Assembly: GCF_013114595.1 (NCBI RefSeq)
Contig: NZ_VTXE01000028.1
Coordinates: 1-64,000, forward strand
Reading direction: 5' to 3'
From: Vibrio sp. 99-8-1
GTDB taxonomy: Bacteria > Pseudomonadota > Gammaproteobacteria > Enterobacterales > Vibrionaceae
Length of the DNA stretch: 64,000 bases
Positions 56,354 through 64,000 of this stretch are shown here, one piece after another. How positions within the stretch are numbered: position 1 is the stretch's first letter; every line of letters begins with the position of its first letter. Position numbers and translations under genes: made by a program. Under the pieces are notes generated by a model. It was not told where the DNA came from. It searched no databases and saw only the letters and a list, made by a program, of their open reading frames with translations.

Positions 56354-56632
56354 ATGGATGCACTAGGCATTATAGAAACAAAAGGGCTTACGTCCTTAAT
56401 TGAAGCATCTGACGCCATGGTTAAGGCCGCTCGGGTAGAGTTGGTTGGCTATGAGCAAATTGGTACTGGCTATGTAACTGCGTTAGTTCGTGGTGATGTT
56501 GCCTCATGTAAAGCCGCTACAGATGCAGGTGCGGTTGTTGCGCAAAAACTAGGTGAGTTGATTGCGGTCCATGTGATCCCTCGACCTCATCAGGATCTTG
56601 AGAAAATCTTCCCAATATCCGTTAAGAAATAA
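56354..56632 (+). CDS. EutM-like BMC hexamer shell protein (second copy)
   Basis: A 92-residue paralogue of the preceding gene. By hand alignment, 75 of the first 89 residues are identical. The pore loop is QIGTGYVT (Thr38, Tyr40 instead of Ser38, Leu40) and the tail is short (SVKK). GAGGAA at 56342 supports ATG 56354 over ATG 56348. It appears to be a recent tandem duplicate; both copies are probably expressed at high level as shell tiles. Confidence 0.94.
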   Translation: MDALGIIETKGLTSLIEASDAMVKAARVELVGYEQIGTGYVTALVRGDVASCKAATDAGAVVAQKLGELIAVHVIPRPHQDLEKIFPISVKK

Positions 56633-56695
56633 GCGATCACCATAAACAGCGCGTCGCCTCCTAACTGGGAAGGCGTATCAAAATAGGAGGGAGGC

Positions 56696-56995
56696 ATGCG
56701 TGTAGCAAAAGTTGTTGGGCAGGTGGTCGCCACCATACGTAGCCCAGACATGAGAATGGATAAGCTCTGCTTAGTGGAGTTTGTCGATAAAAAGGGTAAG
56801 TCGACTAGTGAAGTGCATGTCGCGATGGATCAACTTGGCGCAGGTGAAGGTGAGTGGGTTCTCGTAGTTGCAGGTAGTTCGGCTCGAATGGCCTATGGGA
56901 CAAGTGGTGAGCATTCACCCGTTGATCTTTGTGTGGTTGGAATTATTGATGAAATTACATCCGACCAAAGCATTCAATATCACAAAGGTCAGTAA
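56696..56995 (+). CDS. eutN: EutN, BMC pentamer vertex protein
   Basis: A 99-residue EutN/CcmL-type protein that caps the corners of the shell (MRVAKVVGQVVATIRSPDM, GAGEGEWVLVVAGSSARM). GGAGGGAGG directly before ATG 56696 is the strongest ribosome site of the operon. Confidence 0.94.
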   Translation: MRVAKVVGQVVATIRSPDMRMDKLCLVEFVDKKGKSTSEVHVAMDQLGAGEGEWVLVVAGSSARMAYGTSGEHSPVDLCVVGIIDEITSDQSIQYHKGQ

Positions 56996-57019
56996 GTAAC
57001 ACGATTAGGGGTAATAAGA

Positions 57020-58420
57020 ATGGATCAGAGCGAAATAGAGGATATTGTTCGCCGTGTTGTTGTTCAGCTGAAAAGTGATAAGCAACCGTCAGCATCAGCA
57101 AGCGAGCACGGTGTGTTTGACTCTTTAGATGACGCCGTTTCCGCGGCTAAACATGCTCAGAAGCAGATTCGTAGTTTGGCTGTTAGAGACAAGATCGTCA
57201 CCGAGATTCGTCGAATGGCTAAAAAGCACGCCAAAGAGCTGTCTGAAATGGCGGTAGAAGAGACGGGTTTTGGTCGAGTTGAAGATAAAATTCGTAAGCA
57301 TCTGCTGGTTGCATCAAGAACACCGGGCACAGAAATACTAACACCTCAAGCAGTATCTGGAGATAGTGGTTTAAGTCTTATCGAAAATGCGCCATGGGGG
57401 GTTATAGCCTCTGTAACGCCAAGTACCAACCCTTCTTGTACTGTAATAAATAATGCCATCAGTATGATTGCAGCGGGTAATGCGGTTGTATTTGCACCTC
57501 ATCCAGCAGCCAAAAAAGTCTCTCAATACGCTATTCAGTTAGTCAATAAAGCCTCAGAGAGCGTAGGTGGACCATCAAATATCTGTACGACAGTGAAAGT
57601 GCCGTCACTGGATAATGCACGAAGCCTATTTACTTACCCTGGTATTAAGCTGTTAGTTGTGACGGGTGGCGATGCTGTGGTTGATGCTGCAAAAGATATT
57701 ACTGACAAACGTCTAATTGCTGCTGGTCCGGGCAACCCTCCTGTTGTGGTTGATGAAACCGCTGACATTGAGCGAGCTGCTATCTCGATTGTTGAAGGGG
57801 CTTCATTTGACAACAATATCGTTTGTGCATGTGAAAAAGAGATCATTGCGGTCGAGTCAATTGCCGACAATTTAATGCAAGCAATGACCCGTAATGGCGC
57901 CTATGAGCTGAATGCTCAGCAAGCGGAAGATATCGCTAAACAAGTATTGAAAGGTTATCCGGGTGATTCTCCAAGTGCTAACCCTCAATGGGTAGGCAGA
58001 GACGCCGCTAAACTTGCTGCAACTATCGGCCTAACCGTTCCAGAATCGACCAGATTATTAGTATTCCATGCAGCTAAAGATCATGTGTTTGCGACCACTG
58101 AGCAGATGATGCCAATTTTGCCGTTAATTAAGGCAAAAGACGCCGATCAAGCTATTGATTGGGCAGTAGAGTTAGAGTCTGATAATCACCACACCGCCGC
58201 AATCCATTCAAGAAACATCGATGTGTTAACGCGGATGGCATACGAAATTGATAGTAGCTTACTGGCTAAAAATGGCCCTTGTATTGCTGCGATTGGTGCG
58301 GGAGGAGAAGGGTGGACCACAATGACCATTTCTACTCCAACCGGTGAAGGCGTAACTAACTCGTTAACCTTTACTCGGAAACGACGCTGTACCGCTGTTG
58401 ACTCATTTAGGATTGTGTAA
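57020..58420 (+). CDS. eutE: EutE, CoA-acylating acetaldehyde dehydrogenase
   Basis: A 466-residue dehydrogenase that converts acetaldehyde and CoA to acetyl-CoA with NAD. An N-terminal amphipathic targeting helix (DQSEIEDIVRRVVVQLK) is joined by a linker to the catalytic domain. The catalytic Cys is in NNIVCACEKE. AGGGG precedes the ATG. Its N-terminus resembles that of EutC (see findings), consistent with shell encapsulation. Confidence 0.95.
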   Translation: MDQSEIEDIVRRVVVQLKSDKQPSASASEHGVFDSLDDAVSAAKHAQKQIRSLAVRDKIVTEIRRMAKKHAKELSEMAVEETGFGRVEDKIRKHLLVASRTPGTEILTPQAVSGDSGLSLIENAPWGVIASVTPSTNPSCTVINNAISMIAAGNAVVFAPHPAAKKVSQYAIQLVNKASESVGGPSNICTTVKVPSLDNARSLFTYPGIKLLVVTGGDAVVDAAKDITDKRLIAAGPGNPPVVVDETADIERAAISIVEGASFDNNIVCACEKEIIAVESIADNLMQAMTRNGAYELNAQQAEDIAKQVLKGYPGDSPSANPQWVGRDAAKLAATIGLTVPESTRLLVFHAAKDHVFATTEQMMPILPLIKAKDADQAIDWAVELESDNHHTAAIHSRNIDVLTRMAYEIDSSLLAKNGPCIAAIGAGGEGWTTMTISTPTGEGVTNSLTFTRKRRCTAVDSFRIV

Positions 58421-58423
58421 TTG

Positions 58424-59266
58424 ATGAGTCAGTTAGAAATAGTTAAACAGCGATTGGCCATCATTGACGATATTGTCAATGATGACACGCCAGTCACTCC
58501 ACCTGAGCAATGGATTGTCGGTGTTGATTTGGGTACTGCGGATATTCAAACCGTGGTACTCAATCAGCAAGGAGAACCTATCGCTGCCTTTTTAGATTGG
58601 GCGAACGTTGTAAAAGACGGAATTGTGGTGGATTACATGGGAGCGTGCCAGATCGTCCGCTCTCAGATTAAGCGAGTTGAAGAGAAGCTCGGTGTTACCG
58701 TTGAGAGCGCGATTACCTCTTATCCTCCGGGAACCGACCCTAGAATCTCCATCAATGTGGTTGAGTCGGCGGCGATCGAAGTTGCGGAAGTCATCGATGA
58801 ACCGTCAAGTGTGGCGGATTTACTGGGTATCGACAATGGTGCGGTGGTCGATATCGGTGGCGGTACGACAGGAACGGCATTGATAAAAGATGGAAAGCAG
58901 ATCTACTCCTTAGATGACCCTAGTGGCGGTAGACATGTTTCTTTGGTTATTGCTGGACGTTTAAAAGTGGATGACCAAGAAGCTGAGCGATTAAAGCGAA
59001 CCAGTTATCAAGACAACGACATCGCCATTATTGTCAAACCGGTAATTGAAAAGATGGCTGACATTGTGATGAGCCATTTAAAAGAGGAAACACCGAAGCA
59101 TATGTATCTGACAGGTGGTGGAACCTTGGTCAATGGCGTTGAAAAGATTTTTAGTGACACTTTCCCAGCCACCGAGATTGTCACGTTTAAGCATGCGTTA
59201 TATCTCACGCCTTTTGCTATTGCTAGCTTCGGTTTACAGCGTACCGAACATAGAGTAACGGAGTAA
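58424..59266 (+). CDS. eutJ: EutJ, actin-like chaperone
   Basis: A 280-residue ASKHA-fold protein with phosphate motifs VDLGTADIQTVVL and DIGGGTTGTALI. EutJ is thought to help assemble or fold compartment enzymes. ATG 58424 follows the eutE stop by three bases. Confidence 0.92.
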   Translation: MSQLEIVKQRLAIIDDIVNDDTPVTPPEQWIVGVDLGTADIQTVVLNQQGEPIAAFLDWANVVKDGIVVDYMGACQIVRSQIKRVEEKLGVTVESAITSYPPGTDPRISINVVESAAIEVAEVIDEPSSVADLLGIDNGAVVDIGGGTTGTALIKDGKQIYSLDDPSGGRHVSLVIAGRLKVDDQEAERLKRTSYQDNDIAIIVKPVIEKMADIVMSHLKEETPKHMYLTGGGTLVNGVEKIFSDTFPATEIVTFKHALYLTPFAIASFGLQRTEHRVTE

Positions 59267-59272
59267 CTCATT

Positions 59273-60514
59273 ATGTCGATTTCACACCAAGAATTAGCCA
59301 CTGTTGTTGCCAATACCATACAACAGTCAAAACTTTATAAAGGCTTTTTCTTCCGTTCACCAGCGATCACTTTAACCGGTGGTTATAGCGTCAACCAGAT
59401 AGGGGACGTACTCATTGAACTGGGTGTGAAAAAGGTATTCATCGTTGTGGATAAACTCGTCCATCAACTTGGGCTGCTTGATGGTTGCGAGCAGTCTATC
59501 CAGTTCGCAGGAATAGAGTATGCCATCTTTAATGATGTTACTGGCGAACCAGACTCTGATGTTATTGGGCAATGTATTAGTAAATTTAAAACCGAAGAAG
59601 CTGACTTTGTATTGGGAATTGGTGGTGGTTCAGCCTTAGATGTTGCGAAAGCCGTCGCGGTAATGGTGGACTACAGTGGAAATCTAACGGATTTTAAAGT
59701 GGGTGGATTAGCCTCACGCCGAGTCGGTCTTGGTGCCATCCCTACAACGGCCGGAACGGGCTCTGAGGTGACGGATATCACCGTGGTGAAAGATGTCGCA
59801 TCTGGCGTCAAATTGCCGATAAAAGGCCCCGCGTTAGTACCTGATCTGGCCATTATTGACCCCGCTTTGATGATTGGTGTTCCTGCAGAAGTCACTGCGG
59901 CGACGGGTATTGATACCTTAACTCATGCTATCGAAGCTTATGTAGCAAAAAATTCTAATCCATTATCCAAAGCCTACGCATACCATGCGGTTGAAGCGGT
60001 AGCGAGCTCATTGCGTCGAGCTGTTGGATGTGGTGATAACCTTGATGATAGATATGACATGGCAGTGGCTGCATACAAAGCTGGGCTGGCATTTAGTAAT
60101 GCAGGCTTAGGGTTAACGCACGCGATCTCTCATCAAATAGGCTCTCAGTTCCATATACCTCATGGTACAGCTAACGCCATACTGTTGCCTTATGTGATGG
60201 CATTTAATGCCTTGGTGAGTGAAGCTGAGTATGCCGAACTAGCGGTTGCTTTTGGCGTAGCACGAGAAAACATGACTCAAAGAGAGTGCTGCTGGGCCGC
60301 CATTCATGCGGTGAGCCAATTGGTTCAAGACCTAGGATTGCCTACATCGCTGGCGCATACCGATATTCATCTTGAAGCAATGTTGCAAGTTGCCGATGAC
60401 GCGTTAGAGGATATCTGTTTAGGTGGAAATCCTAGAACAGTGACAGCTAAACAGATTATCTCTTTGCTACAAGATGTGGTTAATGGGACTATTTCTGGAG
60501 AGTTTCACTCATGA
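59273..60514 (+). CDS. eutG: EutG, iron-type alcohol dehydrogenase
   Basis: A 413-residue Fe-dependent dehydrogenase that reduces acetaldehyde to ethanol and recycles NAD. GIGGGSALDVAKAVA and TTAGTGSEVT bind NAD. Metal ligands read as D214, H218, H283 and H297. An N-terminal extension (SISHQELATVVANTIQQSKL) may be a targeting segment. It overlaps eutA by four bases (ATGA), with no eutH between. Confidence 0.95.
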   Translation: MSISHQELATVVANTIQQSKLYKGFFFRSPAITLTGGYSVNQIGDVLIELGVKKVFIVVDKLVHQLGLLDGCEQSIQFAGIEYAIFNDVTGEPDSDVIGQCISKFKTEEADFVLGIGGGSALDVAKAVAVMVDYSGNLTDFKVGGLASRRVGLGAIPTTAGTGSEVTDITVVKDVASGVKLPIKGPALVPDLAIIDPALMIGVPAEVTAATGIDTLTHAIEAYVAKNSNPLSKAYAYHAVEAVASSLRRAVGCGDNLDDRYDMAVAAYKAGLAFSNAGLGLTHAISHQIGSQFHIPHGTANAILLPYVMAFNALVSEAEYAELAVAFGVARENMTQRECCWAAIHAVSQLVQDLGLPTSLAHTDIHLEAMLQVADDALEDICLGGNPRTVTAKQIISLLQDVVNGTISGEFHS

Positions 60515-61941
60515 ATACCAAGTTAATCACCAGTGTAGGTATCGATGTTGGGACCACAACTACCCAAGTCATATTTTCACGATTAACTTTAGTCAATAGG
60601 GCGCCTGCGTCTCAGGTGCCTGTTTATGAATTTATTGACCGGGAAGTGATTTATCAAAGTCCGGTAGTCTTTACCCCAATTAATTTTGAGGGAGTGATTG
60701 ATAACAACAAGATCCAAGAGTTTATCAATCAGCAGGTTGAATCCGCCGGTATCGCCGTCGACGATATAGAAACGGGCGCCATCATTATTACGGGTGAAAC
60801 TGCAAAAGCACAAAATGCGCGTTCCTCACTACTGCAATTGTCTCAAGAGTTAGGGGACTTTGTTGTTGCAACCGCCGGACCACATTTGGAATCGATTATT
60901 GCGGGCAGAGGCAGTGGTGCCCAGCAGCTCTCGGAATCATCTCATAGCCGAGTTATGAATATCGATATTGGTGGTGGCACAGCAAACTACGTAGTTTTTG
61001 ATTGTGGCAAGGTGGTGGATACCGCATGTATCAATATTGGTGGCCGTTTAATTCAGTTAGACAGTAAAGGCAATGTTATTTACCTATCTGAAGCAGGTGC
61101 TCTGTTGGTTAAAGAAGTATTTGGTGAACATATAAGCCCGAATGCACTTACTTTTGATCACATAAAACGTGTTAGCCAGAAAATGGCCGACATTCTACTT
61201 GGGCTCATCCAAGGTAATAACAGCAAAATCACCGCGAAACTGCTGCAGACAGCAGAATTAAAAGTGATCGATGATATCGACACAATTTATATCAGCGGTG
61301 GTGTCGGTAACTGTCTTTTTGAAGAGAAAATTAAACCTGTCGATGATTTGAAATTTGGTGATATGGGGCCGTTGCTTGCTCGTTCACTACTTAGACATCA
61401 ACAGTTCTCAACCTTGTCAATCGCTCAGCCAAAACAGACGGTAAGAGCGACAGTTATTGGAGCAGGAGCGCATTCACTTTCTCTTTCCGGCTCTACAATA
61501 TGGCTAAAACTAGACAGTTTACCCATTAAAAATATTCCAGTTATTCATCCCAATATCGACTGGAACAACCCAGATTTTGATATTAGCAAAGAGATATGTA
61601 TATGCGCAGAGCGTATGGATATTGCCCTTGCTACTGATCAATATGCCATTGCACTAGATAGCAAGATGCCTACTAAGTATCGAGCAGTGCTCCAAGCTGT
61701 AAAAGGGCTTGAGCAGTTCTATCGTCTGCATGGCAATCATAACGATTCAGCACTAATAATTTCTCATAATGATATAGGCAAAGCACTCGGAATGGAGTTG
61801 CAACCGCTGCTTTCACCACAACCGCTTGCGGTTATTGATGAGGTGATCACCCGAGAGGGAGACTACATCGATATAGGTAAAAGTTATTTTGGGGGCGAAA
61901 TTGTACCCTTAACGGTTAAATCTCTCGCGTTTCCGTCATAA
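60511..61941 (+). CDS. eutA: EutA, reactivating factor of ethanolamine ammonia-lyase
   Basis: A 476-residue ATPase that exchanges damaged cobalamin in EutBC. N-terminal GIDVGTTTTQVIFS and MNIDIGGGTANYVVFD are ASKHA phosphate loops. The overlap with eutG and the 11-base gap to eutB keep it in the catalytic core of the operon. Confidence 0.95.
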   Translation: MNTKLITSVGIDVGTTTTQVIFSRLTLVNRAPASQVPVYEFIDREVIYQSPVVFTPINFEGVIDNNKIQEFINQQVESAGIAVDDIETGAIIITGETAKAQNARSSLLQLSQELGDFVVATAGPHLESIIAGRGSGAQQLSESSHSRVMNIDIGGGTANYVVFDCGKVVDTACINIGGRLIQLDSKGNVIYLSEAGALLVKEVFGEHISPNALTFDHIKRVSQKMADILLGLIQGNNSKITAKLLQTAELKVIDDIDTIYISGGVGNCLFEEKIKPVDDLKFGDMGPLLARSLLRHQQFSTLSIAQPKQTVRATVIGAGAHSLSLSGSTIWLKLDSLPIKNIPVIHPNIDWNNPDFDISKEICICAERMDIALATDQYAIALDSKMPTKYRAVLQAVKGLEQFYRLHGNHNDSALIISHNDIGKALGMELQPLLSPQPLAVIDEVITREGDYIDIGKSYFGGEIVPLTVKSLAFPS

Positions 61942-61952
61942 AGGAGTGGCTA

Positions 61953-63320
61953 ATGATTTTGAAAACTCGTCTGTTTGGTCAGACATATCAATTCTCAGAT
62001 GTGAAAGAAGTGATGGCGAAAGCGTCCGATCTTCGTTCTGGAGATGTTCTGGCTGGTGTCGCAGCGTCAAGCTCACAAGAGCGGGTAGCGGCGAAACATG
62101 TATTGTCAGAATTAACCCTAAAGGATTTGCGAGAGAATCCTGCGGTTCCTTATGAGGTTGATTTAATTACTCAAATTAACCAAGACAGTCTGAATAGAGC
62201 CGTTTATGAAAAAATTCAGAACTGGACCGTTAGCGAGTTACGGGAATATGTGCTTTCCAATAAGCCGAGCCTAGAAGAAGTTCAACGTCTGCGTAAAGGG
62301 CTTACCGCAGAGATGATCGCGGCAACCGCTAAGCTTTGCTCAAATGCTGACTTAATGTTCGGTGCTAAGAAGCTACCTGTCGTGACAAAAGCAAACTGTA
62401 CCGTAGGTATTCCGGGGCACTTTAGTTGTCGTCTACAGCCGAATGATACTCGTGATAACGTTAGCTCAATTTTAGCGCAAACATTTGAAGGGTTAACCTA
62501 TGGCTGTGGTGACGCGGTAATTGGTATCAACCCTGTGACTGACAGCGTTGAGAATACCACTCAAATGCTGAATGCCATTCAGGATGTTATTACCAAGTTT
62601 GATATTCCTACTCAGCCTTGTGTTCTTGCTCATATCACAACTCAGATGGAAGCGGTACGCAAAGGGGCTCCGGGTGGTCTTCTTTTCCAAAGTATTTCGG
62701 GCTCAGAAAAAGGGCTATCCGAATTTGGTGTCACTGTAGAAATGTTGGATGAAGCCTATGAAGTGGGTAAGCAGTACTGCCACTTAGCGGGTGACAACAT
62801 GATGTATTTTGAAACTGGACAAGGTTCTGCGCTGTCTGCCGATGCCCACTATGGTGCTGATCAGATGACGATGGAAGCTCGCTGTTATGCTCTTGCTCGA
62901 CGTTACAAGCCGCATTTAGTTAATACCGTGGTTGGATTTATCGGTCCAGAGTATCTGTACAATCATCAGCAAATTATCCGTGCTGGTCTAGAAGACCACT
63001 TTATGGGCAAATTATCCGGCCTGCCAATGGGTTGTGACGCTTGTTACACAAACCATGCGGATACCGATCAGAACTCAAATGAGAACTTGGTGACCTTACT
63101 TGCTGCGTCAGGCATTAACTTTGTCATTGGTATGCCAATGGGTGATGACATTATGCTCAACTACCAGACTAATGCTTTCCATGATACCGCAACGGTACGT
63201 CAGTTATTGGGTCTAAGACCGGCTCCAGAATTTGAAAAATGGATGGAGAAGATGGGGCTGCTTGAAAACGGCATTCTTACTGCGAAAGCAGGTGACCCTT
63301 CAATTTTCTTTAATCGATAA
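61953..63320 (+). CDS. eutB: EutB, ethanolamine ammonia-lyase large subunit
   Basis: A 455-residue TIM-barrel subunit that, with EutC and adenosylcobalamin, cleaves ethanolamine to acetaldehyde and ammonia. AAGGAG lies before ATG 61953. Family blocks: FGQTYQFSDVKEVMAKASDLRSGD, GIPGHFSCRLQPNDTRDNV, ETGQGSALSADAHYGADQ, GFIGPEYLYNHQQIIRAGLEDHF. Length matches E. coli EutB (453). Confidence 0.97.
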   Translation: MILKTRLFGQTYQFSDVKEVMAKASDLRSGDVLAGVAASSSQERVAAKHVLSELTLKDLRENPAVPYEVDLITQINQDSLNRAVYEKIQNWTVSELREYVLSNKPSLEEVQRLRKGLTAEMIAATAKLCSNADLMFGAKKLPVVTKANCTVGIPGHFSCRLQPNDTRDNVSSILAQTFEGLTYGCGDAVIGINPVTDSVENTTQMLNAIQDVITKFDIPTQPCVLAHITTQMEAVRKGAPGGLLFQSISGSEKGLSEFGVTVEMLDEAYEVGKQYCHLAGDNMMYFETGQGSALSADAHYGADQMTMEARCYALARRYKPHLVNTVVGFIGPEYLYNHQQIIRAGLEDHFMGKLSGLPMGCDACYTNHADTDQNSNENLVTLLAASGINFVIGMPMGDDIMLNYQTNAFHDTATVRQLLGLRPAPEFEKWMEKMGLLENGILTAKAGDPSIFFNR

Positions 63321-63332
63321 GCGGAGTAAACA

Positions 63333-64000
63333 ATGAACGATCAAAATATACAAGATATTGTCTCAGCCGTTTTAAAACAGCTAGGAGAAACAGAAGTCTC
63401 CGCTTCAACGGTTAAAAGAGTGGTAACGGATGAGTCGTCAACACCAGTAAATAGTGATGGTTCGCTACCGGATTTAGGTGATGATGAGTTTAAAAACTGG
63501 AATGGCGTGGTTAACGCTCAAGAACCAAAAATAATTGAAGACCTTATCACTCAAACCGCGGCACGGGTAGGTAATGGCTGCGCGGGACCAAGACCGAGAA
63601 CAACGGCTCTGATGCGTTTTTGGGCCGATCATTCTCGCTCTAAAGATACCGTTATCAAAAACATCAGTGAAGAGTGGTTAAAAGAACACAATCTTTTAGA
63701 AGTGAAAAGTCAGGCTCAAGATAAGGATGAGTATCTCACCCGTCCTGATCTGGGACGAAAACTTTGCCCAGATGCACGAGATGTTATTGCCAAGAATTTC
63801 GATAAATCTCCTCAAGTTCAGGTGGTCCTTTCTGATGGTTTGAGTATGGATGCGATTACCAGCAACCTAGATGAGATTTTACCACCGCTAATGAACGGTA
63901 TTAAAAACGCGGGATTAAGAACTAATGCGCCGTTTTTCTTACGTTATGGCCGAGTAAAAGCGCAAGATGAGATCGGTGAGTTACTTGATGCAGAAGTTAA
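63333..64000 (+). CDS. eutC: EutC, ethanolamine ammonia-lyase small subunit, 3'-truncated
   Basis: Open from ATG 63333 (GGAG upstream) to the right edge, 222 codons, no stop. The N-terminus MNDQNIQDIVSAVLKQLG is an amphipathic targeting-type helix, followed by a low-complexity linker and the EutC core (ARVGNGCAGPRPRTTALMRFWADHSRSKDTV, LTRPDLGRKLCPDA, VVLSDGLSMDAI). The cobalamin-binding small subunit is about 295 residues, so about 70-75 remain outside the window. Confidence 0.93.
   Translation, partial: MNDQNIQDIVSAVLKQLGETEVSASTVKRVVTDESSTPVNSDGSLPDLGDDEFKNWNGVVNAQEPKIIEDLITQTAARVGNGCAGPRPRTTALMRFWADHSRSKDTVIKNISEEWLKEHNLLEVKSQAQDKDEYLTRPDLGRKLCPDARDVIAKNFDKSPQVQVVLSDGLSMDAITSNLDEILPPLMNGIKNAGLRTNAPFFLRYGRVKAQDEIGELLDAEV

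Noticed and set aside
1-64000. Insertion sequences, integrons or prophage
   Set aside because: No transposase, integrase or phage structural frame is seen, and no long terminal repeats flank any block.

Overview
The window is a stretch of gammaproteobacterial chromosome, most probably from the family Vibrionaceae (Vibrio or a close relative). The signs are the csiV-mfd-PilZ-lolCDE order, a DUF1887 protein of the V. cholerae VC1899 type, an OmpV/MipA porin-like protein, a CheV and moderate GC. I cannot name a species. I see no tRNA, rRNA, CRISPR array, insertion sequence or prophage. Nearly all of the DNA is coding, in compact operons with normal gene starts.

Layout. (1) 1-4148: the end of a phenylacetate (paa) catabolic cluster: paaJ (5' end cut by the window edge), paaK, the repressor gene paaX, and paaY. 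(2) 4174-7144: a PBP5/6-type D,D-carboxypeptidase and a Sel1/SEC-C protein, separated by a 451-bp region with a perfect dyad and repeated TTTAGTAAA motifs. (3) 7196-10979: a LysR regulator divergent from a DJ-1/PfpI-like protein, the aldehyde reductase yqhD, and a two-CBS protein. (4) 11142-16001: a MATE exporter, then a tight DASS permease / cNMP-domain histidine kinase / receiver cluster. (5) 16010-19379: zntA behind a textbook MerR/ZntR-type promoter, then udp. (6) 19503-22862: a stand-alone CARF-nuclease protein (DUF1887) and a chemoreceptor.

(7) 23111-29228: hinT, a COG3014 lipoprotein, ycfL, lpoB, thiK, ycfP and ndh. This resembles the E. coli hinT-ndh order but has no nagZ between thiK and ycfP. 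ndh carries a perfect FNR box just downstream of its -10. (8) 29280-34728: a GNAT acetyltransferase, csiV, mfd and a PilZ protein. (9) 35068-44886: envelope biogenesis genes lolC-lolD-lolE, DUF2062, comEC, msbA, lpxK, ycaR and kdsB. (10) 44951-49780: spoVR/ycgB, yeaH and yeaG, a stress/starvation kinase operon. (11) 50084-52165: an OmpV/MipA protein and cheV.

(12) 52633-64000: an ethanolamine-utilisation (eut) microcompartment operon, eutS-P-Q-T-D-M-M'-N-E-J-G-A-B-C, running off the right edge inside eutC. EutBC splits ethanolamine to acetaldehyde and ammonia using adenosylcobalamin made by EutT, and EutA reactivates it. EutE and EutG convert acetaldehyde to acetyl-CoA or ethanol. EutD with EutP/EutQ leads to acetyl phosphate and acetate. 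EutS, two EutM paralogues and EutN build the shell. eutH is absent from its usual place, and the leader upstream of eutS holds two unusual inverted-repeat pairs. The operon, its duplicated shell protein and its leader are the most interesting part of the window, together with the orphan CARF nuclease and the transporter-linked two-component cluster.
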